From positions 620,001 to 684,000 of the forward strand of contig NZ_JBHTKH010000001.1 of the NCBI RefSeq assembly GCF_042676085.1: 64,000 nucleotides of DNA, in the 5' to 3' direction. Source of the stretch: Terrabacter terrigena (GTDB lineage: Bacteria > Actinomycetota > Actinomycetes > Actinomycetales > Dermatophilaceae). The notes under the pieces are model-generated. The model was not told the DNA's origin and did no database searches. It worked only from the letters and a program-made list of their open reading frames with translations. Position numbers and translations under genes: made by a program. Shown here piece by piece: positions 20,801 to 28,757 of this stretch (its first letter is position 1; the number at the start of each line of letters is the position of its first letter).

Positions 20801-23684
20801 GGCAGCCGAGCTCGGTCTGGAAGCTGCCGGGTGCCGTGAGGATGGACCCCTGCGCGGAGCTCGTCACCCAGTGCGTGCGGTGGTCGTAGAAGAAGTCGAC
20901 CGACCCGCCGGGGGCCTTGTAGCCGATGTTGCCGCCGCCGGGTGCGCCACCGACGCCGTAGTTCTCGTCCCACGCCTTGTTGATCGCGGCCTTGTACTCG
21001 TAGTCACCGGCGGGCACGGTCGCCGAGCCCTTCCAGATGTCGTCCTTGGGGTCGAGCGTCAGCTGCGCCTGCGGGCAGTCGGGCTGCCAGTCACCGGGGC
21101 AGCCCATCTCGGAGTTGTGGCTCCCGGGCACGCTGACGGCGTTCGGCTGCGTGACCGGACCGACGCCGCCGCTGTCGCCACCGCCGGAGGACTGCGGCTC
21201 ACCCACGTCGCCATAGGTCGAGGTCGCAGAGACCTTGCCGTTCAGGTCCCTGGCCACCATCCGGTACTCGACGAGGGTGCCCTTGGCCAGCCCGGAGACG
21301 TCGTGGAAGACGCGGTAGGGCGCGTTGTCGTCGGTGCCGATCGGCGTCCACTGCGTCGCGCCGACCGGACGCTGGAGGAAGGTCACCTCGGCGAACGTGC
21401 TGCCGTCGAGGGCAGCGCCGATCTCTGCCCGGCCACCCACGACACCACCCGCACCGGGCGACGTCGGGATGATCGTCGGCGCGCTCGGCGAGGAGGCCAT
21501 CGCCCCGTTCGCACGGTAGACCGCGACCGACAGCGGTGGCACGGTCACGGTGATGCGGCCCGACGCGTCGGCGCGCAGGTCGGACGTCGCGCCGAGCAGC
21601 GCGACGAACTTGCTTCCGGCGGAGTAGGTCTCGAAGGTCGCGGTCTTGGCGGTCGTCGCGTTGTTGGTCGCCACCACGTACTCGCGCTTGGCAGCCTTGT
21701 CGATGCGGCTGAAGGCGTAGATGCCGGCGGCGTCGGACGCGTAGCGGTGCACCTGGGCGCCGTCGGCGAGGGCCGGGTTTGCCCGGCGCAGCGCGGCGAG
21801 CTGCTTGATGTGGCGGTAGAGCGGCACCGACGTCGAGTAGTGGTCGCTCGTGCCTTGCGGCTGCGAGCTGCCGACGATGACGTCGTCCTTGTAGATGTCG
21901 GTGCTGGTGCCGAACATGTCCTGGCGGGCGCGCTTGTCGTCGAAGCCGCTCGTCGGGCCGGTGAAGCCCTGCTCGTCGCCGTAGTAGACGACGGGGTTGC
22001 CCCGCGAGAGGAACATCAGCGAGTTGGCCAGCTCGGTGCGGGCGAGCAGCGCGTCGCCGGTGTAGCCGGCCGAGAGCAGCATGGCGCCGGAGCGGCCCAT
22101 GTCGTGGTTGCCGAGGAAGGTCGGCAGCTCGTACGCGTTGGAGTCGGTGTCGGTGTAGTAGTCGTCGCCGGCGAAGAGGTCACGGACGCCGGTGGTCGCC
22201 TTGCCCTGCGCGAAGCCGAGGGCCGCACCCTGGAAGCCGAAGTCGAGCGTCGCGGGGAGCTTGCCCCTGGTGGTGAACTGGCTCGTGTAGGCGGGGTTGC
22301 CGTCGAAGACCTCGCCGAACATGTTGAAGTCGGGGTTGCCGATCTCCTTGGCGTGCTCGAGGATCGCCGGCGAGAAGGCCTGCCAGAACTCCATGTTCAC
22401 GTGCTTGACGGTGTCGATGCGGAAACCGTCGATGCCGAAGTCGACCCACGACTTGTAGATGTCGGCCATGCCCGAGACGACGTCGGAGCGCTCGGTGAAG
22501 AGGTCGTCGAGACCGACGAAGTCGCCGTAGGTGGAGGACTCGCCGGCGAAGGTCGAGTCGCCGCGGTTGTGGTACATCGTCGGGTCGTTGAGCCAGGCAG
22601 GCACCTTGGCGGTCTTGTCGGCGTCGGTGCGGAAGACCGGCTTGTACGGGAACGACGACGCGGCCGACAGGGCGGGGAAGCAGTCGGGGTAGGCCTTGTC
22701 GGTGCCGGCGCACATGGGCTTGCCGGCCACCGCAGCGTCGTCGAACGCGGCACCGCTCGCGTCCTTGTAGGAGCCGGCGTCCTTGGAGACGTAGCCGTGC
22801 TGCCCGCCGTCGTAGTCGACGACGTCGGCGGTGTGGTTGGTGATGATGTCGAAGTAGACCTTCATGCCCTTGGCGTGGGCCGCGGAGATGAGCGCCTTCA
22901 TGTCGGCGTTCGTGCCGAGGTGCGGGTCGATGCGGGTGAAGTCGGTGACCCAGTAGCCGTGGTAGCCGGCGCTGGCGTCGGAGCCCGACCCCTGCACGGG
23001 GCGGTTCTTGAACGACGGGGTCAGCCAGATCGCGGTCGTACCCAGGCCCTTGATGTAGTCGAGCCGCTGGGAGATGCCCTTGAGGTCGCCGCCGTGGAAG
23101 AAGCCGGCGTCGGTCGGGTCGAAGCCGGTCTCGAGCCGTGACCCCGTCAGCCCGCCGCGGTCGTTGGCCGGGTCGCCGTTGGCGAAACGGTCGGCCATGA
23201 CGAAGTAGAAGCGCTCGCGCGTCGCCAGCTCGCGCAGGGAGGCGCGAGCGAGCGTCGCGTCGGCATCCGTGGCGTTGCCCGGCAGGTCGGTGGGCGCGAC
23301 GCCCACGGCGTGCGTGGTGTCGTCGTAGGTGAAGCGCAGCTTCGCAGCGTGCTGGAGCACGAGCGGGACGTTGCCGCCACCCTGCCCGTAGCTCTCGGCC
23401 CAGTCGTGGTTGATCGCGACCTTGAGCTCCCAGGAGCCGGCCGGCACGGTGAAGTCGGCGGCATACGTCGTGGTGCCGGGCTGCAGCACCAGGTCGGTGG
23501 CCGTGCAACCGGGCGTCCAGTCGGCGTCGCAGCCGAGCTCGCTCTGCAGCGAGCCGACGAGCGTCGCGGTGCGCGGCGTCTCGGCCCGGGCGACGGGAGC
23601 CCCCGTCAGCGGGACGGCGAGTCCGGCGATGACGAGGGCCGAGATGCTGGCGACGGACAGGGCCGGGCGACGGCGCATGCGCAC
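17859..23684 (-). CDS. Secreted bifunctional alpha-amylase / pullulanase (two GH13 domains)
   Basis: A 1941-aa extracellular starch enzyme. A signal peptide of about 34 residues is followed by an X25-like starch-associated module (about 37-130). The first GH13 domain (about 150-720) is alpha-amylase-like: nucleophile Asp424 (GFRIDTVKH), acid Glu458 (MFGEVFD), Asp528 (LGNHDMG). Next come a Fn3-like linker domain (735-825), two more X25-like modules (about 848-935 and 949-1040; both contain GCPGDW-PDC), a pullulanase N-terminal region (1047-1185) and a CBM48-like region (1190-1290). The second GH13 domain, pullulanase type, has FNWGYDP (1408), nucleophile Asp1530 (VDGFRFD), acid Glu1567 (LYGEGWN) and Asp1704 (DAHDNE). 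It should cut both alpha-1,4 and alpha-1,6 bonds. No LPXTG anchor is seen. The upstream operator resembles that of the alpha-glucoside importer. Confidence 0.93.
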   Translation of the reverse strand: MRMRRRPALSVASISALVIAGLAVPLTGAPVARAETPRTATLVGSLQSELGCDADWTPGCTATDLVLQPGTTTYAADFTVPAGSWELKVAINHDWAESYGQGGGNVPLVLQHAAKLRFTYDDTTHAVGVAPTDLPGNATDADATLARASLRELATRERFYFVMADRFANGDPANDRGGLTGSRLETGFDPTDAGFFHGGDLKGISQRLDYIKGLGTTAIWLTPSFKNRPVQGSGSDASAGYHGYWVTDFTRIDPHLGTNADMKALISAAHAKGMKVYFDIITNHTADVVDYDGGQHGYVSKDAGSYKDASGAAFDDAAVAGKPMCAGTDKAYPDCFPALSAASSFPYKPVFRTDADKTAKVPAWLNDPTMYHNRGDSTFAGESSTYGDFVGLDDLFTERSDVVSGMADIYKSWVDFGIDGFRIDTVKHVNMEFWQAFSPAILEHAKEIGNPDFNMFGEVFDGNPAYTSQFTTRGKLPATLDFGFQGAALGFAQGKATTGVRDLFAGDDYYTDTDSNAYELPTFLGNHDMGRSGAMLLSAGYTGDALLARTELANSLMFLSRGNPVVYYGDEQGFTGPTSGFDDKRARQDMFGTSTDIYKDDVIVGSSQPQGTSDHYSTSVPLYRHIKQLAALRRANPALADGAQVHRYASDAAGIYAFSRIDKAAKREYVVATNNATTAKTATFETYSAGSKFVALLGATSDLRADASGRITVTVPPLSVAVYRANGAMASSPSAPTIIPTSPGAGGVVGGRAEIGAALDGSTFAEVTFLQRPVGATQWTPIGTDDNAPYRVFHDVSGLAKGTLVEYRMVARDLNGKVSATSTYGDVGEPQSSGGGDSGGVGPVTQPNAVSVPGSHNSEMGCPGDWQPDCPQAQLTLDPKDDIWKGSATVPAGDYEYKAAINKAWDENYGVGGAPGGGNIGYKAPGGSVDFFYDHRTHWVTSSAQGSILTAPGSFQTELGCPGDWAPDCMRSWLQDPDGDGTYTFSTDRIPAGSYEFKVAVDRTWDESYPAGNVAFTVPSDGVVTTITYKASTHEVSVKTSRAGAVPDLRKAKAFVVGPDLVAWPASALPAGTDPATLRWRLHWSADGGLAVDAEAVTGGSVATLTRDPAGLPASLVAAHPELKGAVALRMDKATSRRLPEILEDQVAVGLYDTTGRLLDATGAQTAIAIDALYAASARGRTYGPSFPGAGRVRFTLWAPTAQSVTLLTWRAGSADQPVSTATRTAMARATDGSWSASLDKAARNARYLYEVKVFAPTTGKVETNIVTDPSSVALTPSSTRSVAVDLRDPAFMPTAWRTTSAPPLQQAVDSTIYELHVRDYSASDAKVPAGIRGSYLAFAADGDGRAHLKALAKAGLNTVHLLPTFDIASIEEDPAKQESPKCDLSSYAPDSEEQQKCTSAVASKDAFNWGYDPFHYNVPDGSYASSTRAADGGARVAEFRTMVGALHQDGLRVVLDQVFNHTNASGQADRSVLDKVVPGYYQRLDASGAVETSTCCQNVATEHAMAEKLMVDSVVSWARNYRVDGFRFDLMGHHSKANMLAVRAALDALTPSQDGVDGKAIYLYGEGWNFGEVANNKLFVQATQGQLGGTGIGTFSDRLRDAVRGGGPFDEDPRKQGFGSGEATDDNGAVDKDGKPVNADAAARLASDTDLVQLGLAGNLRTFTFRSQKSGQVVNGTQVDYNGSPAGYADQPDEVVTYVDAHDNETLFDSLTYKLPVATSMQDRVRMNTLSLATTALAQTPSFWHAGADLLRSKSLNRDSYDSGDWFNRLDWTGADNGFGHGLPPQEQNSAKWPFMKPLLADRALKPTAADVRRSDAMAQDLLRLRFSTKLFRLGSADAINAKVSFPVSGSADAKQGVIVMRVDDTKGADVDPTLRGLVVVFNATPSTVTQKVPGLTGPVALSPVQAGGADSVVKQAAYDAGTGTFSVPARTVAVFVQPS

Positions 23685-23779
23685 TCCTTCGTGGGCTTGG
23701 GTCGCTCGCGCCCGCGTCTGGACGCTCGACCACCGTCGGAGAACCTAGCGCCCAATTCGGACACCGCGCCAGACCAGAA

Positions 23780-23823
23780 CTGCAAAATTTTGCATCTGTG
23801 CTCAGGATGTTGCGAGATCTTGC
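23780..23823. promoter_or_regulatory. Putative sugar-regulator operator, copy 2, with adjacent TTGC pair
   Basis: TGCAAAATTTTGCA (23781-23794) is a perfect 14-bp palindrome located 97 bp upstream of the amylase-pullulanase start. CTGCAAAATTTTGC matches the element upstream of the alpha-glucoside binding protein gene at 12 of 14 positions. A second pair of TTGC half-sites follows at 23810 and 23820, spaced by 10 bp (one helical turn), which may be an auxiliary site. Confidence 0.6.
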
Positions 23824-23897
23824 CTCATGCCGTCACTCTGGCCCCCGACGCAGGCAGGAGTCTGGGCCTCGTGGCCACGGGCGCGCCCGAGCCGGTG

Positions 23898-24434
23898 TCA
23901 GCCCTCTCTGATGGCGAGCTCGACGACCTCGGCGGTCGGCAGCGCCGCGAGCGCGGCGCCGTCGAGCAGCAGCTTGGCACCACGCACGCCGGCTCCGACG
24001 ACGACCGGCCCCGCCTCGGCGACAGCCTTGTCGACGAGCACCGGCCAGTCGGAGGGCAGCCCGACGGGGGTGATCCCGCCCTGCTGCATCCCGGTCAGCT
24101 CCTGCGCCTTGGCCTGGTCGGCGAACGAGATCTTGCGGGCGCCGAGATGCCGTCGCACGACCCGGTTGATGTCGGCGCGGTCGGTCGCGAGCACCATCAC
24201 CGCCGCGAGGGTCGTCGTCTCACCTCGCCTCGCCTCGACGACGACGCAGTTGGCGGACGCCTCCGGCGCGACGTCATAGGCCTCGCAGAACGCGGCGGTG
24301 TCGGCGAGGCCCGCGTCGATGGCGGCCACCCGCACCTCGGGCACCTGGCCCAGGGCCGCGGCGACCGGCGGCGCCAGCAGGTCGGGCCGCCCGGCGGCAG
24401 GTTCCCAGGTCAGGTTTCCCTCGGCGCTCGGCAT
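23898..24434 (-). CDS. YbaK/EbsC-type aminoacyl-tRNA deacylase
   Basis: A 178-aa single-domain protein of the YbaK family, which hydrolyses mischarged aminoacyl-tRNA (often Cys- or Ala-tRNA-Pro). Recognisable stretches are SANCVVVEARRGE, VVRRHLGARKISFADQAKAQELTG (with the conserved Lys of the family) and MQQGGITPVGLP near the substrate pocket. I start it at ATG 24434 (MPSAEGNLTW); longer in-frame versions run back into the neighbouring gene and look non-natural. The exact amino acid edited is not predictable. Confidence 0.88.
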   Translation of the reverse strand: MPSAEGNLTWEPAAGRPDLLAPPVAAALGQVPEVRVAAIDAGLADTAAFCEAYDVAPEASANCVVVEARRGETTTLAAVMVLATDRADINRVVRRHLGARKISFADQAKAQELTGMQQGGITPVGLPSDWPVLVDKAVAEAGPVVVGAGVRGAKLLLDGAALAALPTAEVVELAIREG

Positions 24435-24531
24435 GACGTCACCGTATGCCGTCTCCCGGCCGGGGGGCGTCGCGCCCCACCGGTGTCCGCATGCCGTCTC
24501 CCCGCCTGACGGCATACGTCGGACCGGGCTC

Positions 24532-25584
24532 TCAGGCGCGCGCGAGCTCGGCGACGACGGTCGCCGCCGGCACCGCGCGGGCCGAGCGCCACCCGGTGCC
24601 TGCCCACAGCGCGAGCAGGTCGGGACGCTCGGCCCTGGCCGACGCCCGCCGCAGCGGCACGGTGAGGTGGTGCACCTCGGGGTAGGCGGCCGGGGCCTCG
24701 CCGTCGTGCCGGCGCACGAAGTCGGTCTCGAGGCCGCGGGCCCACCGCCCCGAGTAGGCGCGGGTGACGGCGGTGCCGGTGAAGGCCGCATCGCCGAGAG
24801 CTCGCCGGTAGGCGAGGCCGGTGCCTGCTTCGGGCGTGAGCAGCAGGGCGGTGCCGACCTGCACGGCGTCCGCCCCCGCCGCGCGCACCTGCTCCGCACG
24901 CTCACGGGTGGAGATGCCCCCCGCGGCGACGAGCGGCACCTCGGTCTCGGCGCGCACGGCCGTCACCAGCTCGGCGAGGTCGAGGGGCGACGGGTCCTTG
25001 GTGGGGTCGAGCGTGCCGCGGTGGCCGCCCCCGTCGGGACCCTGGAGGCAGAGGGCGTCGACACCCGCCTCGAGCGCGGCTCGGGCCTCATCGAGGTCGG
25101 TGACGGTGGCGACCGTCTCGGTGCCCGACCGGCGCAGCGCCCCGAGCACTGCAGCGTCGGGCAGCCCGAACGTGAACGACACGACCGGCACCTTCTCGCG
25201 CACGACGAGGTCGACCTTGCGCTCCCAGTCGTCGTCGTCACCGGGTCGTGCCTCGCCGGGCTCGGCCCCGACCGCCTCCGCGTCGGCCGCGAGTCGTTCG
25301 CGATAGGCGGCGACGGCCGTCGCGCGCTCGGTGCCGGTCAGCGCACCCGGGCCGACGGCGTACGCGTTGGCCTGCTCGGGCACGAAGAGGTTGACGCCGA
25401 ACGGGCGCGACGTGGCGTCCCAGACCTCGGCGATGGCCGCTGCCAGGCCGGGCGCGGTGAGGTAGCCGCCGGCGAGGAAGCCGAGGCCCCCGGCGTCTCC
25501 CACGGCTGCGACGAGCTCAGGCGTGGTCGGCCCGCCGGCCATCGGGGCTCCGACGACACCGGTCTCGAGCTCGCGCAGCAGCAT
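24532..25584 (-). CDS. Nitronate monooxygenase-like FMN enzyme
   Basis: A 350-aa TIM-barrel flavoprotein of the 2-nitropropane dioxygenase / nitronate monooxygenase family. Seen in sequence: the N-terminal VVGAPMAGGPTTPELVAAV, the central LCLQGPDGGGHRGT with the catalytic-type His, and the phosphate-binding end VPLVAAGGISTRE and GADAVQVGTALLLTPEAG. The usual role is oxidative detoxification of nitronates such as propionate-3-nitronate; some family members are enoyl reductases. The start ATG 25584 gives LLRELETGVVGAPMAGG, typical spacing. Its 5' end is 19 bp from the ABC-F gene, so the two could be co-transcribed. Confidence 0.85.
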   Translation of the reverse strand: MLLRELETGVVGAPMAGGPTTPELVAAVGDAGGLGFLAGGYLTAPGLAAAIAEVWDATSRPFGVNLFVPEQANAYAVGPGALTGTERATAVAAYRERLAADAEAVGAEPGEARPGDDDDWERKVDLVVREKVPVVSFTFGLPDAAVLGALRRSGTETVATVTDLDEARAALEAGVDALCLQGPDGGGHRGTLDPTKDPSPLDLAELVTAVRAETEVPLVAAGGISTRERAEQVRAAGADAVQVGTALLLTPEAGTGLAYRRALGDAAFTGTAVTRAYSGRWARGLETDFVRRHDGEAPAAYPEVHHLTVPLRRASARAERPDLLALWAGTGWRSARAVPAATVVAELARA

Positions 25585-25603
25585 GGCCTCGACGCTACTC
25601 CGG

Positions 25604-27286
25604 TCAGCGTGGGCGGACGACCCGGCCTTCGTCCCACACCGGCTCGGTCGACTCGTAGACGCGACCGTCGGACCCGAACACGAGGAACCGGTCGAAGCCG
25701 CGGGCGAACCACCGGTCGTGGGTGACCGCGACGACGGTTCCCTCGAACCGGTCGAGCCCCTCCTCCAGGGCCTCGGCCGACTGCAGGTCGAGGTTGTCGG
25801 TCGGCTCGTCGAGGAGCAGCATCGTGGCACCGGACAGCTCGAGCAGCAGGATCTGGAAACGCGCCTGCTGCCCCCCGGAGAGCGAGTCGAAGCGCTGCTC
25901 GCCCGACCTCGCGAGCTCGTAGCGGTCCAGCGCTCGCGCCGCCTCCTCACGGGGCTTGCCGGCGCGGTGCTCGTCGCCACGGTGCAGGATCTCGAGCAGC
26001 GTGCGCCCGAGCAGCGACGGGTGCTGGTGGGTCTGGGCGAACCATCCCGGACGCACTCGCGACCCGAGCCGGACGACGCCGCTGTGCGCGACGGGGTCGG
26101 GCTGCACGTCGCCGACCGGCTGGTGCTCGCGCTCGGGGTCGGTGCCGCCGCTCGCGAGCAGCCGGAGGAAGTGCGACTTGCCAGAGCCGTTGCTGCCGAG
26201 GATCGCGACGCGCTCGCCGTACCAGACCTCGAGGTCGAAGGGCCTCATCAGCCCGGTCAGCTCGAGGTCCGTCGCGACGACGGCCCGCTTGGCCGTGCGC
26301 CCGCCGGTGAGCCGCATCTTGACCGACTGGGTCATCGGCGTCTTCTCGGGCGGGCCCGCCTGCTCGAACTTCGCGAGGCGAGTCTGCGCCGCCTGGTAGC
26401 GCGAGGCCATCCCGTCGTTGTACTTCGCCTTGACCTTCAGCGTCTGCACGAGGGTCTTGAGCTTGACGTGCTCCTCGTCCCAGCGGCGGCGCAGCTCCTC
26501 GAGGCGCGCGTTGCGGTCGGCCCGCGCGGCGGCATACGTCGAGAACCGCCCCGGGTGCACCCACAGGGTCGCACCAGCCGCGCCCGGCTCGAGCGTCGCG
26601 ATGCGGGTCGCGACCCGGTCGAGCAGCTCGCGGTCGTGGCTGATGAAGAGCACCGTCTTGGGGCTCGCGACGAGCGCCTCCTCGAGCCAGCGCTTCGTCG
26701 GAACGTCGAGGTAGTTGTCCGGCTCGTCGAGGAGCAGCACCTCCTCCGGACCGCGGAGCAGCGCCTCGAGGACGAGCCGCTTCTGCTCACCGCCCGAGAG
26801 CGTGTTGACCTTGCGCCACTGCGCCTTCTCGTAGGGCACGCCCAGGGCCGCCATGGTGCACTGGTCCCACAGCGTCTCCTGCTCGTAGCCATGGGCCTCG
26901 CCCCACTCCACGAGCGCGTGCGCGTAGGCCATCTGGTCGGCCTCGGAGTCGCGCTCCATCATGGCCAGCTCGGTGCGGTCGATCTCCTCGGCAGCCCTGC
27001 GGATGCGGTCGGGCGCGACGGAGACGAGCAGGTCGCGAACGGTCGTGTCGTCGCGGACCTTGCCGATGAACTGGCGCATGACGCCGAGTCCTCCGGAGCG
27101 TGTGACGGCTCCCTCGTGCGCGGCGAGGTCGCCGGCGACGATGCGCGTCAGCGTCGTCTTGCCGGTGCCGTTGGGCCCGATCAACGCGATCTTGGCCCCC
27201 TCACCGACCCGCACCGAGACGTCGTTGAGCAGCGGCCTGCCGTCGGGCAGGCTGAAGGAGACGGAGTTGACGTCGACGTGGCCCAC
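25604..27286 (-). CDS. ABC-F family ATPase, ribosome-associated type
   Basis: A 560-aa soluble protein with two ABC ATPase domains and no membrane segment, the ABC-F layout. The first domain has Walker A GPNGTGKTT (about residues 38-46), signature SGGEQ and Walker B LLLDEPDNYLD. The second has GSNGSGKS, SGGQQ and LLLDEPTDNLD. The charged linker between them (about 250-320) is the part that enters the ribosome in characterised members. Such proteins restart stalled ribosomes or protect them from antibiotics; which applies here cannot be told. I start at GTG 27286 (GHVDVNSVSFSLP); TTG 27295 would add three residues. No transport role is implied. Confidence 0.88.
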   Translation of the reverse strand: MGHVDVNSVSFSLPDGRPLLNDVSVRVGEGAKIALIGPNGTGKTTLTRIVAGDLAAHEGAVTRSGGLGVMRQFIGKVRDDTTVRDLLVSVAPDRIRRAAEEIDRTELAMMERDSEADQMAYAHALVEWGEAHGYEQETLWDQCTMAALGVPYEKAQWRKVNTLSGGEQKRLVLEALLRGPEEVLLLDEPDNYLDVPTKRWLEEALVASPKTVLFISHDRELLDRVATRIATLEPGAAGATLWVHPGRFSTYAAARADRNARLEELRRRWDEEHVKLKTLVQTLKVKAKYNDGMASRYQAAQTRLAKFEQAGPPEKTPMTQSVKMRLTGGRTAKRAVVATDLELTGLMRPFDLEVWYGERVAILGSNGSGKSHFLRLLASGGTDPEREHQPVGDVQPDPVAHSGVVRLGSRVRPGWFAQTHQHPSLLGRTLLEILHRGDEHRAGKPREEAARALDRYELARSGEQRFDSLSGGQQARFQILLLELSGATMLLLDEPTDNLDLQSAEALEEGLDRFEGTVVAVTHDRWFARGFDRFLVFGSDGRVYESTEPVWDEGRVVRPR

Positions 27287-27371
27287 GGGGGTCAAGCCTG
27301 ACGTATGCCGGCCGGTCGCGTCACGCGGATAACGCGGACGACGCGCACCCGCGGCCGGCCTCGGTCGGCCG

Positions 27372-28010
27372 TCAGCCCCATGACCACGAGTCGAGCACCG
27401 CGCGGTAGACGTCGAGCGCCTCGGGCCGGTTCGGGTCGTAGGTGAGGCGGATCGCGAAGGCCTGCTCGGCGTAGGCAACGACGTAGTAGACGTGACGCAG
27501 CTCGTCGGACTGGTCGACGACGATACCCATCGCGGAGTAGCCACCGACCTGGCGCTCGGGCGCGGCCATGGGCCGGAACCCCTTCTCCTCGAAGCCGCTG
27601 CGGAGCCGGTCGACGGCCTCCTTGAGCGAGCTCGAGCCGATCCTGATGGGACGCTCGACGGCGATGAAGGCAGGCACGTCGGTGTCGTCGGGCTGCACCA
27701 CGGTGTCGGGCGGTGGGTCGAGGTCGCGCTCGCCCTGCGACCAGCCGACGGGCTGGCGGTAGCTGTAGTCGAAACCGCGCACGCGCTCGTCGGTCAGCGC
27801 CGGCCGGCTCGCCTGGGCGGGCAGCGCCTGGATGCGGTGGCCTGCGCTGTCGGTCGTGGGCGCGACCGACGTCGGCAGGTGCACCACGCCCGTGTCGGTG
27901 GGCTGGGCCTGCACCGGGGGCGGGGCGTCGTCGGAGCACCCCGCCAGGGCCGAAGCCATGACGAGGCCGATCGTCGGGAGCAGGGCCGCCGACGGTGTCA
28001 GTCGTGGCAT
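27372..28010 (-). CDS. Predicted lipoprotein (twin of the next upstream gene)
   Basis: A 212-aa protein with a signal peptide and lipobox ALAGC (Cys25), so it is probably anchored outside the membrane. After a low-complexity stretch (26-70) there is a mixed alpha/beta domain (about 80-210) ending in YRAVLDSWSWG. The neighbouring upstream lipoprotein has a related ending (FDDLLSTWAWT) and similar overall layout, and lies 4 bp away, so the pair looks like an old tandem duplication. The layout recalls the LpqN/LpqT lipoproteins of mycobacteria. Function unknown. Confidence 0.8.
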   Translation of the reverse strand: MPRLTPSAALLPTIGLVMASALAGCSDDAPPPVQAQPTDTGVVHLPTSVAPTTDSAGHRIQALPAQASRPALTDERVRGFDYSYRQPVGWSQGERDLDPPPDTVVQPDDTDVPAFIAVERPIRIGSSSLKEAVDRLRSGFEEKGFRPMAAPERQVGGYSAMGIVVDQSDELRHVYYVVAYAEQAFAIRLTYDPNRPEALDVYRAVLDSWSWG

Positions 28011-28014
28011 CGGG

Positions 28015-28674
28015 CTACGTCCACGCCCAGGTCGAGAGCAGGTCGTCGAACTCGGCGAGGGCGTGCTCGGCGTCGCCTTGGGACGAGCTCAGCGTGAGCA
28101 GGTAGATCCTGCCGTCGCGCTGGACGCCGTACGACCGGGCCAGCACCTTGATGCCGTCACGGTCGAACGTGGTCGAGAAGCCGACGGCCGGGGCCCCCGC
28201 CACCGACCGTGTCGGCGCGGCGGTGACCACGCGGCCGGCGGCGGTCATCTGGTCGCGGCCCTTGGCCATCTCGTCGTCGAGCACCGCCTGGTCCCCCGCC
28301 GACGACAGCACGACGAGGTTGTTCGCGAAGGAGCCGACCTTCTTCGACGACAGGAGCACCAGGTCGATGTTCGCGACACCGTCGGCCTTGTCGGTGGCCT
28401 CGGCCCAGCCCTCGGGCGGCACGACGGTGAACGTGCCCGAACGGCTCCTGACCTCGTCGCCCTCGGCTGTCGCCGTGGCGGAGCCCGACGGCTCCGTCCC
28501 GGTCGGGGAGGACGGGGAGGACGGGGAGGACGGCGAGGTCGGCGCTGCGGACGAGGCCGGACCCGCGTCGGACGGGGTCGTCGGGTCGGCGGCCGGACCC
28601 TTCGAGCAGCCGGTCAGCACCAGCGCACACGTCAGCAGGCCGACCGAGACGGCACGGGTCGGGCGGGCAGTCAT
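28015..28674 (-). CDS. Predicted lipoprotein, LpqN-like
   Basis: A 219-aa protein with a lipobox VLTGC (Cys23) after a short basic start. A long Ser/Thr/Pro/Asp-rich linker (about 27-75) leads to a single domain (RSGTFTVVPPEGWAEATD onward) of the type found in LpqN-family cell-surface lipoproteins. ATG at 28674 fits the signal peptide better than the upstream codon at 28701. A stretch in the linker is built from repeated Ser-Ser-Pro units, encoded by a GGGGAGGAC-type repeat near 28506-28535. It is the first gene of the twin-lipoprotein pair. Confidence 0.82.
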   Translation of the reverse strand: MTARPTRAVSVGLLTCALVLTGCSKGPAADPTTPSDAGPASSAAPTSPSSPSSPSSPTGTEPSGSATATAEGDEVRSRSGTFTVVPPEGWAEATDKADGVANIDLVLLSSKKVGSFANNLVVLSSAGDQAVLDDEMAKGRDQMTAAGRVVTAAPTRSVAGAPAVGFSTTFDRDGIKVLARSYGVQRDGRIYLLTLSSSQGDAEHALAEFDDLLSTWAWT

Positions 28675-28716
28675 GACGAGGATCCAATCACAGGGCTCCA
28701 CTCGGCGCCGGGTCGA

Positions 28717-28755
28717 GTCTCGTCGCCGAGACGTCTTGTCTCGTCGCCGAGACGT
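28717..28755 (-). repeat. Two 18-bp direct repeats forming twin hairpins, probable truA terminator
   Basis: GTCTCGTCGCCGAGACGT occurs at 28717-28734 and again at 28738-28755, identical in all 18 bases. Each copy folds on itself (GTCTCG against CGAGAC, 4-base loop). The pair begins 3 bases past the truA stop codon, so tandem weak terminators are the likely role. Confidence 0.65.
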
Positions 28756-28757
28756 GC

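Noticed and set aside
19080..23141. 1353-codon plus-strand frame inside the amylase-pullulanase gene
   Set aside because: It is a mirror of the real gene with Val/Arg/Gly-rich composition and no recognisable feature.
28506..28535. GGGGAGGAC-type short tandem repeat
   Set aside because: It encodes the Ser/Pro-rich linker of a lipoprotein; ordinary low-complexity coding sequence.
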